The position numbers were made by a program, and so were the translations under genes. A stretch of DNA of 64,000 bases, from the NCBI GenBank assembly GCA_964291375.2, contig OZ219810.1:1-64000 (forward strand). The letters run 5' to 3'. The notes under the pieces are model-generated. The model worked only from the letters and a program-made list of their open reading frames with translations. It did not search any database and was not told where the DNA came from. Positions 8,801 to 17,328 of this stretch are shown piece by piece. The stretch is from 3107 sp001483205 (lineage in GTDB: Bacteria > Pseudomonadota > Alphaproteobacteria > Rhodobacterales > Rhodobacteraceae). Every line of letters starts with the position of its first letter. Position 1 is the stretch's first letter.

Positions 8801-11044
8801 TGTCCGTCCGCGCCTTTCGGTAGCTCTCTGCCCGCCGGAACGCCTTGCGACCGCCAATGCCAAGGGTCGTCATCAGCACATAGCGGATCAGCGCCTCTTC
8901 CGAGGGTTCCGACAACATCCAGGCGATTGATCCCGGCTTTGGCGACCGCCGCCGCGCCGGAGGCCGGGACATGCGCCGAAACTCCCGGTCTGCCCTGAGG
9001 CTCATCGGCCGGTCTGCGGGATCAGGCCACCCGGCCCGCGCCGGGGGCGTCACCGGTGTGGGAACCAGCTCGCTCGTCCGGCCCGACAGTCGCGCCATCT
9101 CCGCCCGCCGCCCGTAGAGCTGAAGCCCGTCCTCGAACAGCGCCGCCACGCTTTCCTCGCCGAGCGCGCGCGCCATCAGCGCCCCCCGCGCCAGAGACCG
9201 CGCCACCGTCAGGAGACGCCCGTCTTCATCCACCCCGGCCACCTGCCGCGCCAGCCCGTCCGCTTGCTTCACAAGGCCCTTCGGGGCCTGCCGCAACAGC
9301 GCTCGCCACGCAGGCGGATCGGACAGATCACGCACATAGCGCTCCACCGCCAGCCGATCACCGCCCTCCGGCGCGCGCCCGGCGGCGAGGATCGCCGCCC
9401 CGATCACTTCTGCCAGAACCTCTGCGCCTGTCCCGCGCGGCAGTGCCTCCTGTCCCGACGCATCGAGACCGGCGATGCCCCGGAGCCGCACCAGCGCCGC
9501 CTCAATGCCCCCTGGTGCCATTTCCACCGAGTGCCCCCGCATGGCCTCCCGCGCCCCGAGACCCGGCTCGAACCCGTAATCGAGCACCCCGTTTGCATCC
9601 GCTTCCCGGCCCAACACCCCTTTGAGCAGCCGCTGCGCCCGCGCCTCTGTTGTCGGCGCGACGATGCGCAAGTCTTCCCGGTGCAGCGCCGCCCCTGCCG
9701 CCAGCACCTGACGGCTCATGCCTGCCGAGGCCAGCAGATGCACACTGTCATGCCCCTGCCCCATTGCCCCGTGGATGGTCGAGGCGAAATCGAACCGCCA
9801 GTCGGGAACCGCCATCCCCGCTGTAAACGTCTCTTCCCGCGCTTCTTCCCGGCCCGTGATCCGCAGGATCAGCCCGCCCGCTTCATTGCGACCCAGAACC
9901 ACCGCCGTCTCGCCTGCGCGCACCACCGGTTGCGGCGCGTCTTCGTCTGACGGCTTCGGCTGCCATGGTGTTGTGGCCAGGAAGCGAATCCGATCTCCGG
10001 GCTTCAGCCCCGCCAGCGGCCCGTCCGCATCCGCTTCAAACGCGGCACGGTCCGGATCACGGGCATCAAGCCGCGCCCGGATCGCCGCCGTGATTGCCTC
10101 TGCCCCGGCCCGCGACCAGGCGAGCGCAATCTTGTCGGTGCTGTCGTCCGCCAGCCAACCCTCGGCCAGCACCTCCGCCGCCTGGCGCGCATCACCGCCC
10201 ACCACCACCGCGCCTTCGTCCGTCAGCTTCTCAAGCGCCGCCAACCCATCGTCGCCACCCCGCACAAGCCCCCGCACCAATGCCGCCCGCTCCGGCCCCC
10301 GCGCGTGATCCCCGTCGAGCCGCGCCGCGCCAACCCGCATTTCCACCGCCCGGAACACCGGCCCCGCTTCCATCGGCGCTTGCAGGCTGTCATCGAGGAA
10401 CGCCACCAGCTTCGCCCCGCTCACCTCAATCCGCGCCAAGAGATCGGTTGCTTCCCGCCCGCCAAGGCGCCCGGCGTCATCGAGGATCACCAGTGTTGCC
10501 GGATCAAGCTGCACCCGCCCCGCCTCAAGCGCCGCCGTCAGGCCCCGCAGAGTTCGCAGCCCCACCGCGCCCTCGGCGCGCAGGGTGTCAAGACCCGCAC
10601 CCGTTGGACTGAGCGTGAACGCCTGCCATCCTGCCTGCTCATGCAGCGCTCCGAGACGCGCCGCCAGACGGCTCTTGCCACTGCCCGCCTCGCCGCGAAT
10701 GAGCCGCAACCGCCCCGGCGCAAACCCGTGCTCAAGCGCCGCCCGCTGACCGGCGTTCAGAACCTCTTCCATTTCCCGAGCCAGTTCCCGGTCCTGCCGC
10801 GCCAGTGTCGCCAGCGTTGCCTTCGGGGCCGCGTCAGGCGCGTCTGACAACGCCAGCCGCGCCCCCCGGTCCACCGCCTCCAGCTCAAGCTGCAACTGGC
10901 TGCGCGTCGTGTAGGCCGCCGCCTGTCCGGTCGCATCGTCCCCCTCGGCCAGCATGATCAGATCGGGGTGACGCATCGCCTGCCCGAACAGCCGCAGAAA
11001 GGTTTCTGGTTCGGCAATCGCCCGCGACAGCCGCGCGGCAATTG
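5883..11044 (-). pseudogene. traA: TraA-type conjugative helicase, relaxase domain missing
   Basis: The open frame runs from the IS boundary at about 11044 to TGA 5883. The first internal ATG is at 10976, and codons upstream of it (AARLSRAIAEPETFLRLFGQ) remain in frame up to the IS. From that ATG, a Walker A motif GEAGSGKS lies at residues 95-102 and a Walker B LVILDD at 161-166. Both belong to the RecD/TraI-like helicase of Ti-type TraA. The N-terminal MobA/MobL relaxase domain is absent, so the gene is 5'-truncated by the IS insertion or an adjacent deletion. Beyond the helicase the protein continues for about 1000 residues with degenerate repeats of about 175 residues (for example FAGMGLQLAVAIAARVD and FGGMGLQLAQAISARVD). 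Unless an internal start is used, no product is expected; DNA nicking activity must be lost. Confidence 0.75.
6480..8500 (-). repeat. degenerate repeats of about 175 residues in the traA C-terminal extension
   Basis: Within the traA frame, a block beginning FAGMGLQLAVAIAARVD (coding near 8095) recurs as FGGMGLQLAQAISARVD (near 7570). Both are followed by an LADHLA or LADYIA segment, RRDR, and a PW or KWP-x-LPA motif. More divergent copies appear near 6760 (YADAALQLASVVSERIEASD) and before 8450 (ALAGEWVEKI). Spacing between the two clearest copies is about 525 bases. The repeats are helical and have no function I can name. Confidence 0.6.
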
Positions 11045-12212
11045 GACACCTCGATCAAGGGCTTCTGTGTTTGGCTTTGAGACGAATGCGCCTGTTTTTC
11101 GCTGGCCGGATGCGCCTTGTTCCTGGCCGGCGCTTGAACCGGGCGGGATTTCATCGCCTCAGGACCACTTGAGCGGGCCTTTTCGGGATTTCGGACGGGG
11201 TCAGGCCATGGCTCGCCGACGCTCCTGAAAGATCAGGCGGCGGAAGTTATAGGCGAGGTTCGCCATGGTGATCCGTCCTGCGGCCCGGCGCCTGCCGATA
11301 CAGCGGATGGAAAGCTCCATCGGTCCCTTCTGATGCCCGAACACAGGCCCGACGCAGGCCCGGACCTTACCTGAGCGATTGGCCGGGTCCAGGATCGTGG
11401 CCAACTCATGCCCGTCATGGCGGGCGGCGTCTGTTGTGGTCTCGCGGCCCGGATGAAGCGCCACTTTCGGTCAATGCTGATATGGGTTTTGTAGCCGAAC
11501 TGCGGGATGGCGATGTCCACAAGGCCCGCGTCCTTCCCGCCGTCTTTTGTCTTGCGGGCCCTGGAATACCTGACCGTCCGGCGGGCGTCGGTGTCTTTCT
11601 GCGCCGCCCGCGCCGGATCGTCAGGCCATATCTCATCAGCCGTCTCCCCGGCGCGGACCCGCCCCTTCTCCTCTTTCGTCATCCGTTGACGCGGAGCCGC
11701 GATCAGGCTCGCATCGACAATCTGTCCGCCCGTCGGCCTGTAGCCCCGATCCCGAAGGCGCGCTTCAAAGGCAGCGAACAATGCCTCAAATGCGCCCGCA
11801 AGGGGCGCAGCTTCTCCCGGAACAGCCGGAGCGTCTTCTGATCCGGGGTCGGCGCACCAATCGGAAAGCCGGGAAACCGCAGCCAGCTCAGCCGGTCCCG
11901 GATCAGAAACTCCATCCGCTCGTCACTTGAGCTATGCAGCGACGACAGAACAAGAACCCTGAACATCGTCACCGGGTCGTAAGGGGGCCGCCCGCCCTTC
12001 GGACGCTCCCCATACCCGAGCGCCTCAAGCAGGACCGGGCGGAACGCCTCAAAGTCAACATGGCATTCAAGCGCCTCCAAAGGATCGCCGCTCTGCGAAA
12101 GGCGCTCAGGATGATCCGATAGGTCAAACAAACCGGCTGTGTGCATCGCTCTTTCCTCCCGGAAACAGTAAATCATATCCAGGACGGAAAAGCACGGTTC
12201 TTAGAGGTGTCC
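11044..12212 (-). mobile_element. decayed IS5-family insertion sequence
   Basis: The element is bounded by inverted 9-bp ends, GGACACCTC at 11044-11052 and its complement GAGGTGTCC at 12204-12212, giving about 1.17 kb. It encloses a single broken minus-strand transposase. Flanking bases do not show a convincing target-site duplication (ATT on the left, ATG on the right). The missing duplication is consistent with a deletion next to the element after insertion. On the left it abuts the interrupted traA frame, and on the right a fragment of another IS5-type transposase. Confidence 0.75.
11201..12146 (-). pseudogene. IS5-family DDE transposase, frameshifted and internally deleted
   Basis: ATG 12146 follows a GGAGGAAAG ribosome binding site and opens MHTAGLFDLSDHPERLSQ. 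The DUF772-like N-terminal part has GGRPPYDPVTMFRVLVLSS and LIRDRLSWLRFPG. The frame shifts near 11770 to IVDASLIAAPRQRM (first catalytic D region) and YKTHISIDRKWRFIR, and shifts again near 11455 to DAARHDGHELATILDPAN. The sequence then jumps directly to KVRACVGPVFGHQKGPM. The roughly 50 residues that normally carry the second Asp (WADTAY block) in this family are missing. The C terminus, MANLAYNFRRLIF, is intact. The product cannot be an active transposase. Confidence 0.85.
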
Positions 12213-12323
12213 ATGTTCAATAGACTCAAGGACTGGCGGCAACTGTCTTTGCGGACCTTCCGATGCCCGGAAACATTCCTCGCCGCAGCACAGATCGCCG
12301 CCATCGTCATATGGTATTTATGA
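12213..12323 (+). pseudogene. 3' fragment of a second IS5-type transposase
   Basis: Right after the inverted repeat of the first IS, the plus strand encodes MFNRLKDWRQLSLRTFRCPE and FLAAAQIAAIVIWYL before TGA 12321-12323. The F-N-R-L-K-D-W-R block followed by a hydrophobic A-A-x-V tail is typical of the last 35 residues of many IS5-family transposases. It appears to be the remnant of an older IS into which, or beside which, the first element inserted. The rest of this transposase is not in the window. Confidence 0.6.
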
Positions 12324-12373
12324 GTTTACACCCTAGAGCGTAGACTTATAAACACGACCTTTCCATACGCAAA

Positions 12374-13084
12374 GTGACGGCGGGTGTGCTTACCAAGCTG
12401 GCAGAAGAGTTCCCCGACCTTGAGTTCCGGCAGCGACCTTTCCTCAGCAAAAAGGAAATCAACGAAAAACTTCGCAGCTTTGACCCAAGGCTCGGACAAA
12501 CCCTGTTTGTTGACAATGCTGGCATAAGGCCGGATGGTGGGATTACAGAAGTCATGGACCAGCATGGCAACTGGCGGATTGTTCTGGTGGGCGAGTCGAA
12601 ACACCAAGGGAACGATGTCGAGAAAATCAGTGCTGGCATCATGCAGGGAAAGAATAAAGATCAGGACTTTATGGCCGCAGGCAATGCTATTGAACGTATG
12701 CACAAGAATGTCCTGGAGCTTCGTAACTTCATGCTCGACGAAAAGCATTTTCCTTATGTCGTTTTCCTCCAGGGATCAAATTTTGCAACAGAATCCTTTG
12801 AGGTGACTCGTCCCGATGGCCGGATTGTCAAGGTAGTGCATGACTCCGGTATGTTGAACCGCATTGATCGAGTAACAGCGAGTAACATGTCCCGTGAGAT
12901 CAACAAGAATTATTGCAAGCACATCATCGTCAGGGCTGGAGAGTTTGAACACATGCTCCAGATCGCGTCATTGTATTGCCAGGCCGCGCCTTGGAAAGCT
13001 GGAGCAATGGCAAAAGTGATGCTACAAGTCGCCGGAACGTCGCTCAAGATCATCGAAGGTGATTTGGACACCAACCGGGCTTAA
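12374..13084 (+). pseudogene. EcoRI/RsrI-type restriction endonuclease, N-terminally truncated
   Basis: The protein closely follows EcoRI and its isoschizomer RsrI. From GTG 12374, PDGGI has the catalytic Asp54 and VGESKHQGND has Glu74 and Lys76, the same spacing as EcoRI Asp91, Glu111 and Lys113. AAGNAIERMHKN, HFPYVVFLQGSNF and LNRIDRVTASN also match. The family is about 277 residues; this frame gives 236. Homology extends a few codons upstream (TYKHDLSIRK) but meets an in-frame TAG near 12341, so roughly 30-37 N-terminal residues are gone. The N-terminal arm of EcoRI is needed for cleavage, so the protein is probably inactive. The predicted specificity, GAATTC, is inferred from homology. 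The cognate methylase follows 85 bases downstream. Confidence 0.85.
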
Positions 13085-13169
13085 AGACGCCGGACCAACA
13101 CCAACCTTGGACATGACGCACATGACCCACTCGCTGGTCGAAACACAAAGAGCAAAAGCAAAAAACCGA

Positions 13170-14126
13170 ATGGCTAACCGATCACACCGCAATGCAGGCC
13201 ACCGCGCAATGAACGCGCTACGTAAAGCCGGACTTAAACATTCGTCCGAAACGCTGTTGTTTCCGTCTGCCGCTGAGGGTACTCGCCACGTCTACGATGT
13301 TGCCGACTGCCTTGACGTTTTGGACAAGATACCGAACGATTCCATTCAGCTCATAATTTGTGATCCGCCTTACAACATCCTTCTGGCTGATTGGGATGAC
13401 CATGCCGACTATATTGGTTGGGCGAGCCAATGGCTTGCCAAGGCTGAGCGTGTGCTGGCCCCGACCGGAAGTATCGCAATTTTCGGTGGCTTGCAGTATC
13501 AAAGCGAAGCCGGTTCCGGCGATCTGCTCTCAATCATCTCTCATATGCGTCAGCACAGCAATATGCTGCTCGCGAACCTCATCATCTGGAACTATCCTAA
13601 CGGTATGAGTGCTCAGCGCTTTTTTGCGAACCGGCACGAGGAAATTGCGTGGTTCGCGAAGACCAAGAAGTATTTCTTCGACCTTGATGCTGTGCGCGAG
13701 CCATATGACGAGGAAACCAAAGCGGCCTATATGAAGGACAAGAGGCTCAACCCTGAATCTGTCGAGAAGGGGCGGAATCCGACAAACGTCTGGCGCATGT
13801 CTCGTTTGAACGGCAACTCAAGCGAGCGTGTAGGGCATCCGACCCAAAAACCTGCCACAGTCATTGAACGGCTGGTTCGCGCGCTTTCATATCCCGGCTC
13901 CACTGTACTCGACTTCTTTGCTGGTAGCGGCGTGACCGCTCGTGTTGCAATACAAGAGGGTCGAAACAGCATTTGCACTGACGCTGATCCTGTTTTTCGG
14001 GACTACATGGCCAAGCAGATCGGGTTCCTTCATGCAGACGGGCTTCTGAACAATGCTCAGCAGTATGAGGTTCTAGAAGGAATCAAAAACCTCAAAGCAG
14101 CTTGCGCGCAACTGGCCGACGCATAA
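13170..14126 (+). CDS. RsrI-like adenine-N6 DNA methyltransferase
   Basis: The start at ATG 13170 (MANRSHRNAGHRAMNALRK) matches the N terminus I recall for M.RsrI; an in-frame upstream ATG at 13059 would overlap the endonuclease gene. The 318-residue length also fits M.RsrI (about 319). The catalytic DPPY is at residues 65-68 and the AdoMet-binding DFFAGSG at 248-254. This order defines the beta class of amino-methyltransferases. Long stretches such as NPESVEKGRNPTNVWRM and VGHPTQKP match that family. The enzyme is expected to methylate adenine in GAATTC and protect the chromosome. With the endonuclease truncated it is effectively an orphan methylase. No frameshift or motif damage is visible. 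Confidence 0.9.
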   Translation: MANRSHRNAGHRAMNALRKAGLKHSSETLLFPSAAEGTRHVYDVADCLDVLDKIPNDSIQLIICDPPYNILLADWDDHADYIGWASQWLAKAERVLAPTGSIAIFGGLQYQSEAGSGDLLSIISHMRQHSNMLLANLIIWNYPNGMSAQRFFANRHEEIAWFAKTKKYFFDLDAVREPYDEETKAAYMKDKRLNPESVEKGRNPTNVWRMSRLNGNSSERVGHPTQKPATVIERLVRALSYPGSTVLDFFAGSGVTARVAIQEGRNSICTDADPVFRDYMAKQIGFLHADGLLNNAQQYEVLEGIKNLKAACAQLADA

Positions 14127-14166
14127 CCCCTCGGCACCCGGCCCTGCCCCCCTCACCAGACATTGC

Positions 14167-14955
14167 TCACAGGTTTTCCGGCTGCGGCATCCCCAGCACA
14201 TGATAACCGCCATCAACCGCAATCACCTCGCCCGTCGTGCAGGCCCCGTAATCAGAGGCCAGATAGACCGCCGTGCCGCCGATGGCCTCCAGTGTCGCAT
14301 TGGCGCGCAGGGGAGCATTGGCCTCGGTCTGGCGAAAGGTCCGGCGCGCGCCGCCAATCGCCGCCCCCGCCAGCGTCTTCATCGGGCCGGGGGAAATCGC
14401 ATTCACCCGGATACCCTGCGGCCCCAGATCATTGGCCAGATAGCGCACCGAGCTTTCCAGCGCCGCCTTCGCCACCCCCATGACATTATAAAACGGCGTC
14501 ACCCTGTTCGACCCCTGATAGGTCAGCGTCAGCAACGCCCCGCCATCGGGCATCAGCGCCGCCGCCCGCCGGGACATGTCAATGAACGAATAGCAGGAAA
14601 TTTCGAGCGAAGTTCTGAAATTCCCCCGTGTGGTGTTGGTGAACCGGCCCGTCAGTTCGCTCTTGTCCGAAAAGGCAATCGCGTGGACGGCGAAATCCAT
14701 CCGGTCCCATTCTTGGCCAAGCCGCTCAAACGCCGCATCCATCTGGGCGTCATCGGCGACATCGGCGTCAATCAGCACCCCGGACCCCAGACTTTCCGCC
14801 AGCGGCGCGACCCGCTTGCCAAAGGCCTCGCCCTGATAGGTAAAGGCCAGTTCCGCCCCCTCTGCCGCCATCGCCCGGGCAATCCCCCAGGCGATTGAGC
14901 GCTCATTGGCGACCCCCATGATCAGGCCGCGTTTTCCTTTCATCAGTTCAGGCAT
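14167..14955 (-). CDS. fabI: enoyl-ACP reductase FabI
   Basis: This 262-residue short-chain dehydrogenase-type reductase catalyses the NADH-dependent last step of each fatty-acid elongation cycle. The N-terminal cofactor site is GVANERSIAWGIA (residues 14-26). The FabI-type active site has Tyr146, Tyr156 and Lys163 in LTYQGSNRVTPFYNVMGVAK. It lies five bases downstream of fabB and in the same direction as fabB and fabA, forming a fatty-acid synthesis operon. It is convergent with the methyltransferase gene, with about 40 bases between the two stops. Confidence 0.95.
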   Translation of the reverse strand: MPELMKGKRGLIMGVANERSIAWGIARAMAAEGAELAFTYQGEAFGKRVAPLAESLGSGVLIDADVADDAQMDAAFERLGQEWDRMDFAVHAIAFSDKSELTGRFTNTTRGNFRTSLEISCYSFIDMSRRAAALMPDGGALLTLTYQGSNRVTPFYNVMGVAKAALESSVRYLANDLGPQGIRVNAISPGPMKTLAGAAIGGARRTFRQTEANAPLRANATLEAIGGTAVYLASDYGACTTGEVIAVDGGYHVLGMPQPENL

Positions 14956-14960
14956 TCAGA

Positions 14961-16187
14961 TCATCCGTGGTATCTGCTCATCGCAAGGGTGCCGTTCGTG
15001 CCGCCAAAACCGAAACTGTTCGACAGAACCGTGTCAAGGCCCGCGTCCTGCACAAATTCGGTCACGATCTCGCCGGGGCGGATGCCCGGATCAAGCGTCT
15101 CGATATTGGCCGAAGGGGCGATGAAATCCCCGTTCAGCATGATCAGGCTGTAGATTGCTTCCTGCACGCCCGCGCCGCCCAGACAATGCCCGGTGACCGA
15201 TTTGGTCGAGGTGATACGCGGCATGGTGTCTTCGCCAAAGGCCGCGCGCACGGCTTCGATTTCGGTCACATCCCCGGCAGGCGTGGACGTGCCGTGGGCG
15301 TTGATATAGTCCACCCTGCGCCCGTCAAGGGTCGCGGTGGCCAGTTTCATCGACCGCTCTGCCCCCTCGCCCGAGGGGGCAACCATGTCATAACCGTCAG
15401 AGGTGGCCCCGTATCCGGTCACCTCGGCATAAATCGTCGCGCCACGGGCCAGGGCATGGCTCAGTTCCTCCAGAACGACAACCCCGCCGCCGCCTGCAAT
15501 CACAAAACCGTCGCGGTCCGCGTCAAAGGCGCGGGAGGCCCTTTCCGGCGTGTCGTTGTATTTTGAGCTCATCGCGCCCATGGCGTCGAACAGGCAAGAG
15601 AGGGTCCAGTCGAGTTCTTCGCCCCCCCCGGCAAAGATCACATCCTGCTTGCCCATCTGAATCTGCTCGACCCCGTTGCCGATGCAGTGCAGCGAGGTGG
15701 TGCAGGCCGAGGTGATCGAGTAATTCACCCCCCTGATCCCGAAAGGCGTCGCCAGACAAGCGGAATTGGTCGAGGACATGCAGCGGGTGACCATAAACGG
15801 CCCCATGCGCCGGGGGCTGCCCTTTTCTTTGACGATATTATGGGCCTGAAAGAAGTTCACCGTCGATGGCCCGCCGGACCCCATGATCAGGCCGGTGCGT
15901 TCGTTGGACACCTCTGCCTTTTCCAGCCCGCTGTCGGCAATCGCCTGTTCCATGGCGATATAGTTATAGGCCGCGCCATGGCCCATGAACCGCAATTGGC
16001 GTTTGTCGATATGGTCGGCCACGTCGATACGCGGCATCCCGTGAACCTGGCTGCGAAAGCCGTTTTCGGCGTATTCCGGGGCAAAGACGATGCCGGACCT
16101 GCCAGTGCGCAACGCCTGTGTGACCTCTTCGACAGTGTTGCCGATCGAGGAAACGATCCCCCGTCCGGTGATGACGACACGACGCAT
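14961..16187 (-). CDS. fabB: beta-ketoacyl-ACP synthase I FabB
   Basis: This 408-residue condensing enzyme elongates acyl-ACP with malonyl-ACP and is essential for unsaturated fatty-acid synthesis. The catalytic triad is visible: Cys162 in SITSACTTSLHC, His298 in INAHGTST, and His334 in KSVTGHCLGGAG, with Lys329 beside it. The context confirms FabB rather than FabF, because the gene follows fabA (39 bases between) as in the anaerobic unsaturated fatty-acid pathway. Confidence 0.95.
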   Translation of the reverse strand: MRRVVITGRGIVSSIGNTVEEVTQALRTGRSGIVFAPEYAENGFRSQVHGMPRIDVADHIDKRQLRFMGHGAAYNYIAMEQAIADSGLEKAEVSNERTGLIMGSGGPSTVNFFQAHNIVKEKGSPRRMGPFMVTRCMSSTNSACLATPFGIRGVNYSITSACTTSLHCIGNGVEQIQMGKQDVIFAGGGEELDWTLSCLFDAMGAMSSKYNDTPERASRAFDADRDGFVIAGGGGVVVLEELSHALARGATIYAEVTGYGATSDGYDMVAPSGEGAERSMKLATATLDGRRVDYINAHGTSTPAGDVTEIEAVRAAFGEDTMPRITSTKSVTGHCLGGAGVQEAIYSLIMLNGDFIAPSANIETLDPGIRPGEIVTEFVQDAGLDTVLSNSFGFGGTNGTLAMSRYHG

Positions 16188-16226
16188 CCGCGCTCTCCCT
16201 CTTTCTGTTGCCCGTGGCCCGGTGGC

Positions 16227-16736
16227 TCAACTGTCCGACAGGGCAACCTTCATGTCCCTGACCTGATAGATGACTTCGCCGTCGGCCTCAATCCGGCCAT
16301 CGGCCACCCCCATGGTCAGGCGGCGGGTCTGCACGGCCTTGGTGAAATCCACATGATAGGTCAGCATCCTGCGGTCCGGGCGCACCATGCCGGTCAGCTT
16401 GAGTTCGCCGACGCCAAGGGCATAGCCGCGCCCCTGCCAGCCGCGCCAGCCGAGGTTGAACCCGGTCAGTTGCCACAGCCCGTCAAGGCCGAGGCACCCC
16501 GGCATGATCGGGTTGCCGGGAAAGTGGCAGTCAAAGAACCACAGATCGGGGGTGATGTCGAACTCGGCGATCACATGGCCCTTGGCATGTGTGCCGCCAT
16601 CGGCGCTGATTTCGGTGATCCGGTCCATCATCAGCATCGGCGGGGCGGGCAGTTGCGCGTTTCCGGGGCCGAAAAGCGTGCCGCGCGCGCATTGCAACAG
16701 CCCTTCCCTGTCAAAGCTGGTCGGAAAATCGGCCAT
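16227..16736 (-). CDS. fabA: 3-hydroxydecanoyl-ACP dehydratase/isomerase FabA
   Basis: The start MADFPTSFDREGLL (ATG 16736) gives 169 residues, the usual FabA length; an upstream in-frame ATG at 16784 would add 16 untypical residues. The catalytic His71 is in FFDCHFPGNPIMPGC and Asp85 in LGLDGLWQL. FabA dehydrates the C10 intermediate and isomerises it to the cis-3 form, which FabB then elongates. It is the first gene of the fabA-fabB-fabI minus-strand cluster. No Fur-family irr gene lies immediately upstream, although that neighbour is common in relatives. Confidence 0.95.
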   Translation of the reverse strand: MADFPTSFDREGLLQCARGTLFGPGNAQLPAPPMLMMDRITEISADGGTHAKGHVIAEFDITPDLWFFDCHFPGNPIMPGCLGLDGLWQLTGFNLGWRGWQGRGYALGVGELKLTGMVRPDRRMLTYHVDFTKAVQTRRLTMGVADGRIEADGEVIYQVRDMKVALSDS

Positions 16737-16950
16737 CCAAGGCCCCCCTTTCGTCCGATTGGTCGCTGGTTTTTCATCTAGCACCGGGCAAAGACCGCTG
16801 GCAAGGGCGGCGCGCAGGCGAAATCACCGAGGCCTCTCGTATAATGGCGCGTCAATGGCCAGCCTGTCCACCTGGCTCTCCCAATGTAACCTGACGACCA
16901 GATTTTGAGTCCAGGTCCTGGCCCTGACCCCGCCCCCCACGCTCATATGA
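16737..16950. other. intergenic region upstream of fabA
   Basis: This stretch of about 210 bases separates the fabA start from the rpsU terminator and should contain the fab promoter on the minus strand. I see no gene. One segment on the minus strand (ACTCAAAATCT near 16900) looks superficially like a leucine-tRNA anticodon loop, but no acceptor or T arm can be formed. Confidence 0.4.
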
Positions 16951-16985
16951 AAAGCCCGCACGGTCCCCCGCACGGGCTTTCACAG
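16950..16985 (-). terminator. rho-independent terminator of rpsU
   Basis: The inverted repeat AAAGCCCG (16951-16958) and CGGGCTTT (16973-16980), with an inner CGG/CCG pairing, is followed on the minus strand by TTTTCAT. It lies about 30 bases after the rpsU stop. Confidence 0.75.
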
Positions 16986-17014
16986 GCATGTGCCGAAAAC
17001 ACGGGGGATGCTGC

Positions 17015-17221
17015 TTACAGCAACCCTTCGCGCTGGGCCTTCTTGCGCGCCAGCTTGCGCGCCCGGCGAATCGCCTCGGCCTTTTCACGAGCCTTCCTCT
17101 CCGACGGCTTTTCATACGCCTTACGAAGTTTCATCTCGCGAAAAACCCCTTCGCGCTGTAGTTTCTTCTTCAGCGCACGAAGTGCCTGATCGACATTGTT
17201 GTCGCGAACGTTAACCTGCAT
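17015..17221 (-). CDS. rpsU: 30S ribosomal protein S21
   Basis: This 68-residue, very basic protein begins MQVNVRDNNVDQALRALKKK and has an Arg/Lys-rich C-terminal helix (AEAIRRARKLARKKAQ), as expected for bS21. The protein sits on the small subunit near the anti-Shine-Dalgarno region and aids initiation. A monocistronic arrangement is indicated by the terminator just downstream and by the divergent COQ9-like gene upstream. Confidence 0.95.
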   Translation of the reverse strand: MQVNVRDNNVDQALRALKKKLQREGVFREMKLRKAYEKPSERKAREKAEAIRRARKLARKKAQREGLL

Positions 17222-17328
17222 GTGGTTGTCACCACCTTCCTGGTTCAGAGTTGCAATTCGTTGCAGGAAGCCTGCCTATAGCAAAGCGCCGGTTCTTTGT
17301 CTACACTGCGCCGGAGGAGATGAGGAAA

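Noticed and set aside
11044..12212. Target-site duplication of the IS element
   Set aside because: The flanking three bases are ATT and ATG, and longer matches are absent, so no duplication is claimed.
16860..16925. Leucine-tRNA-like segment on the minus strand
   Set aside because: An anticodon-arm-like ACTCAAAATCT is present, but no T arm (GTTCGA) or acceptor stem can be built, so it is not called a tRNA or attachment site.
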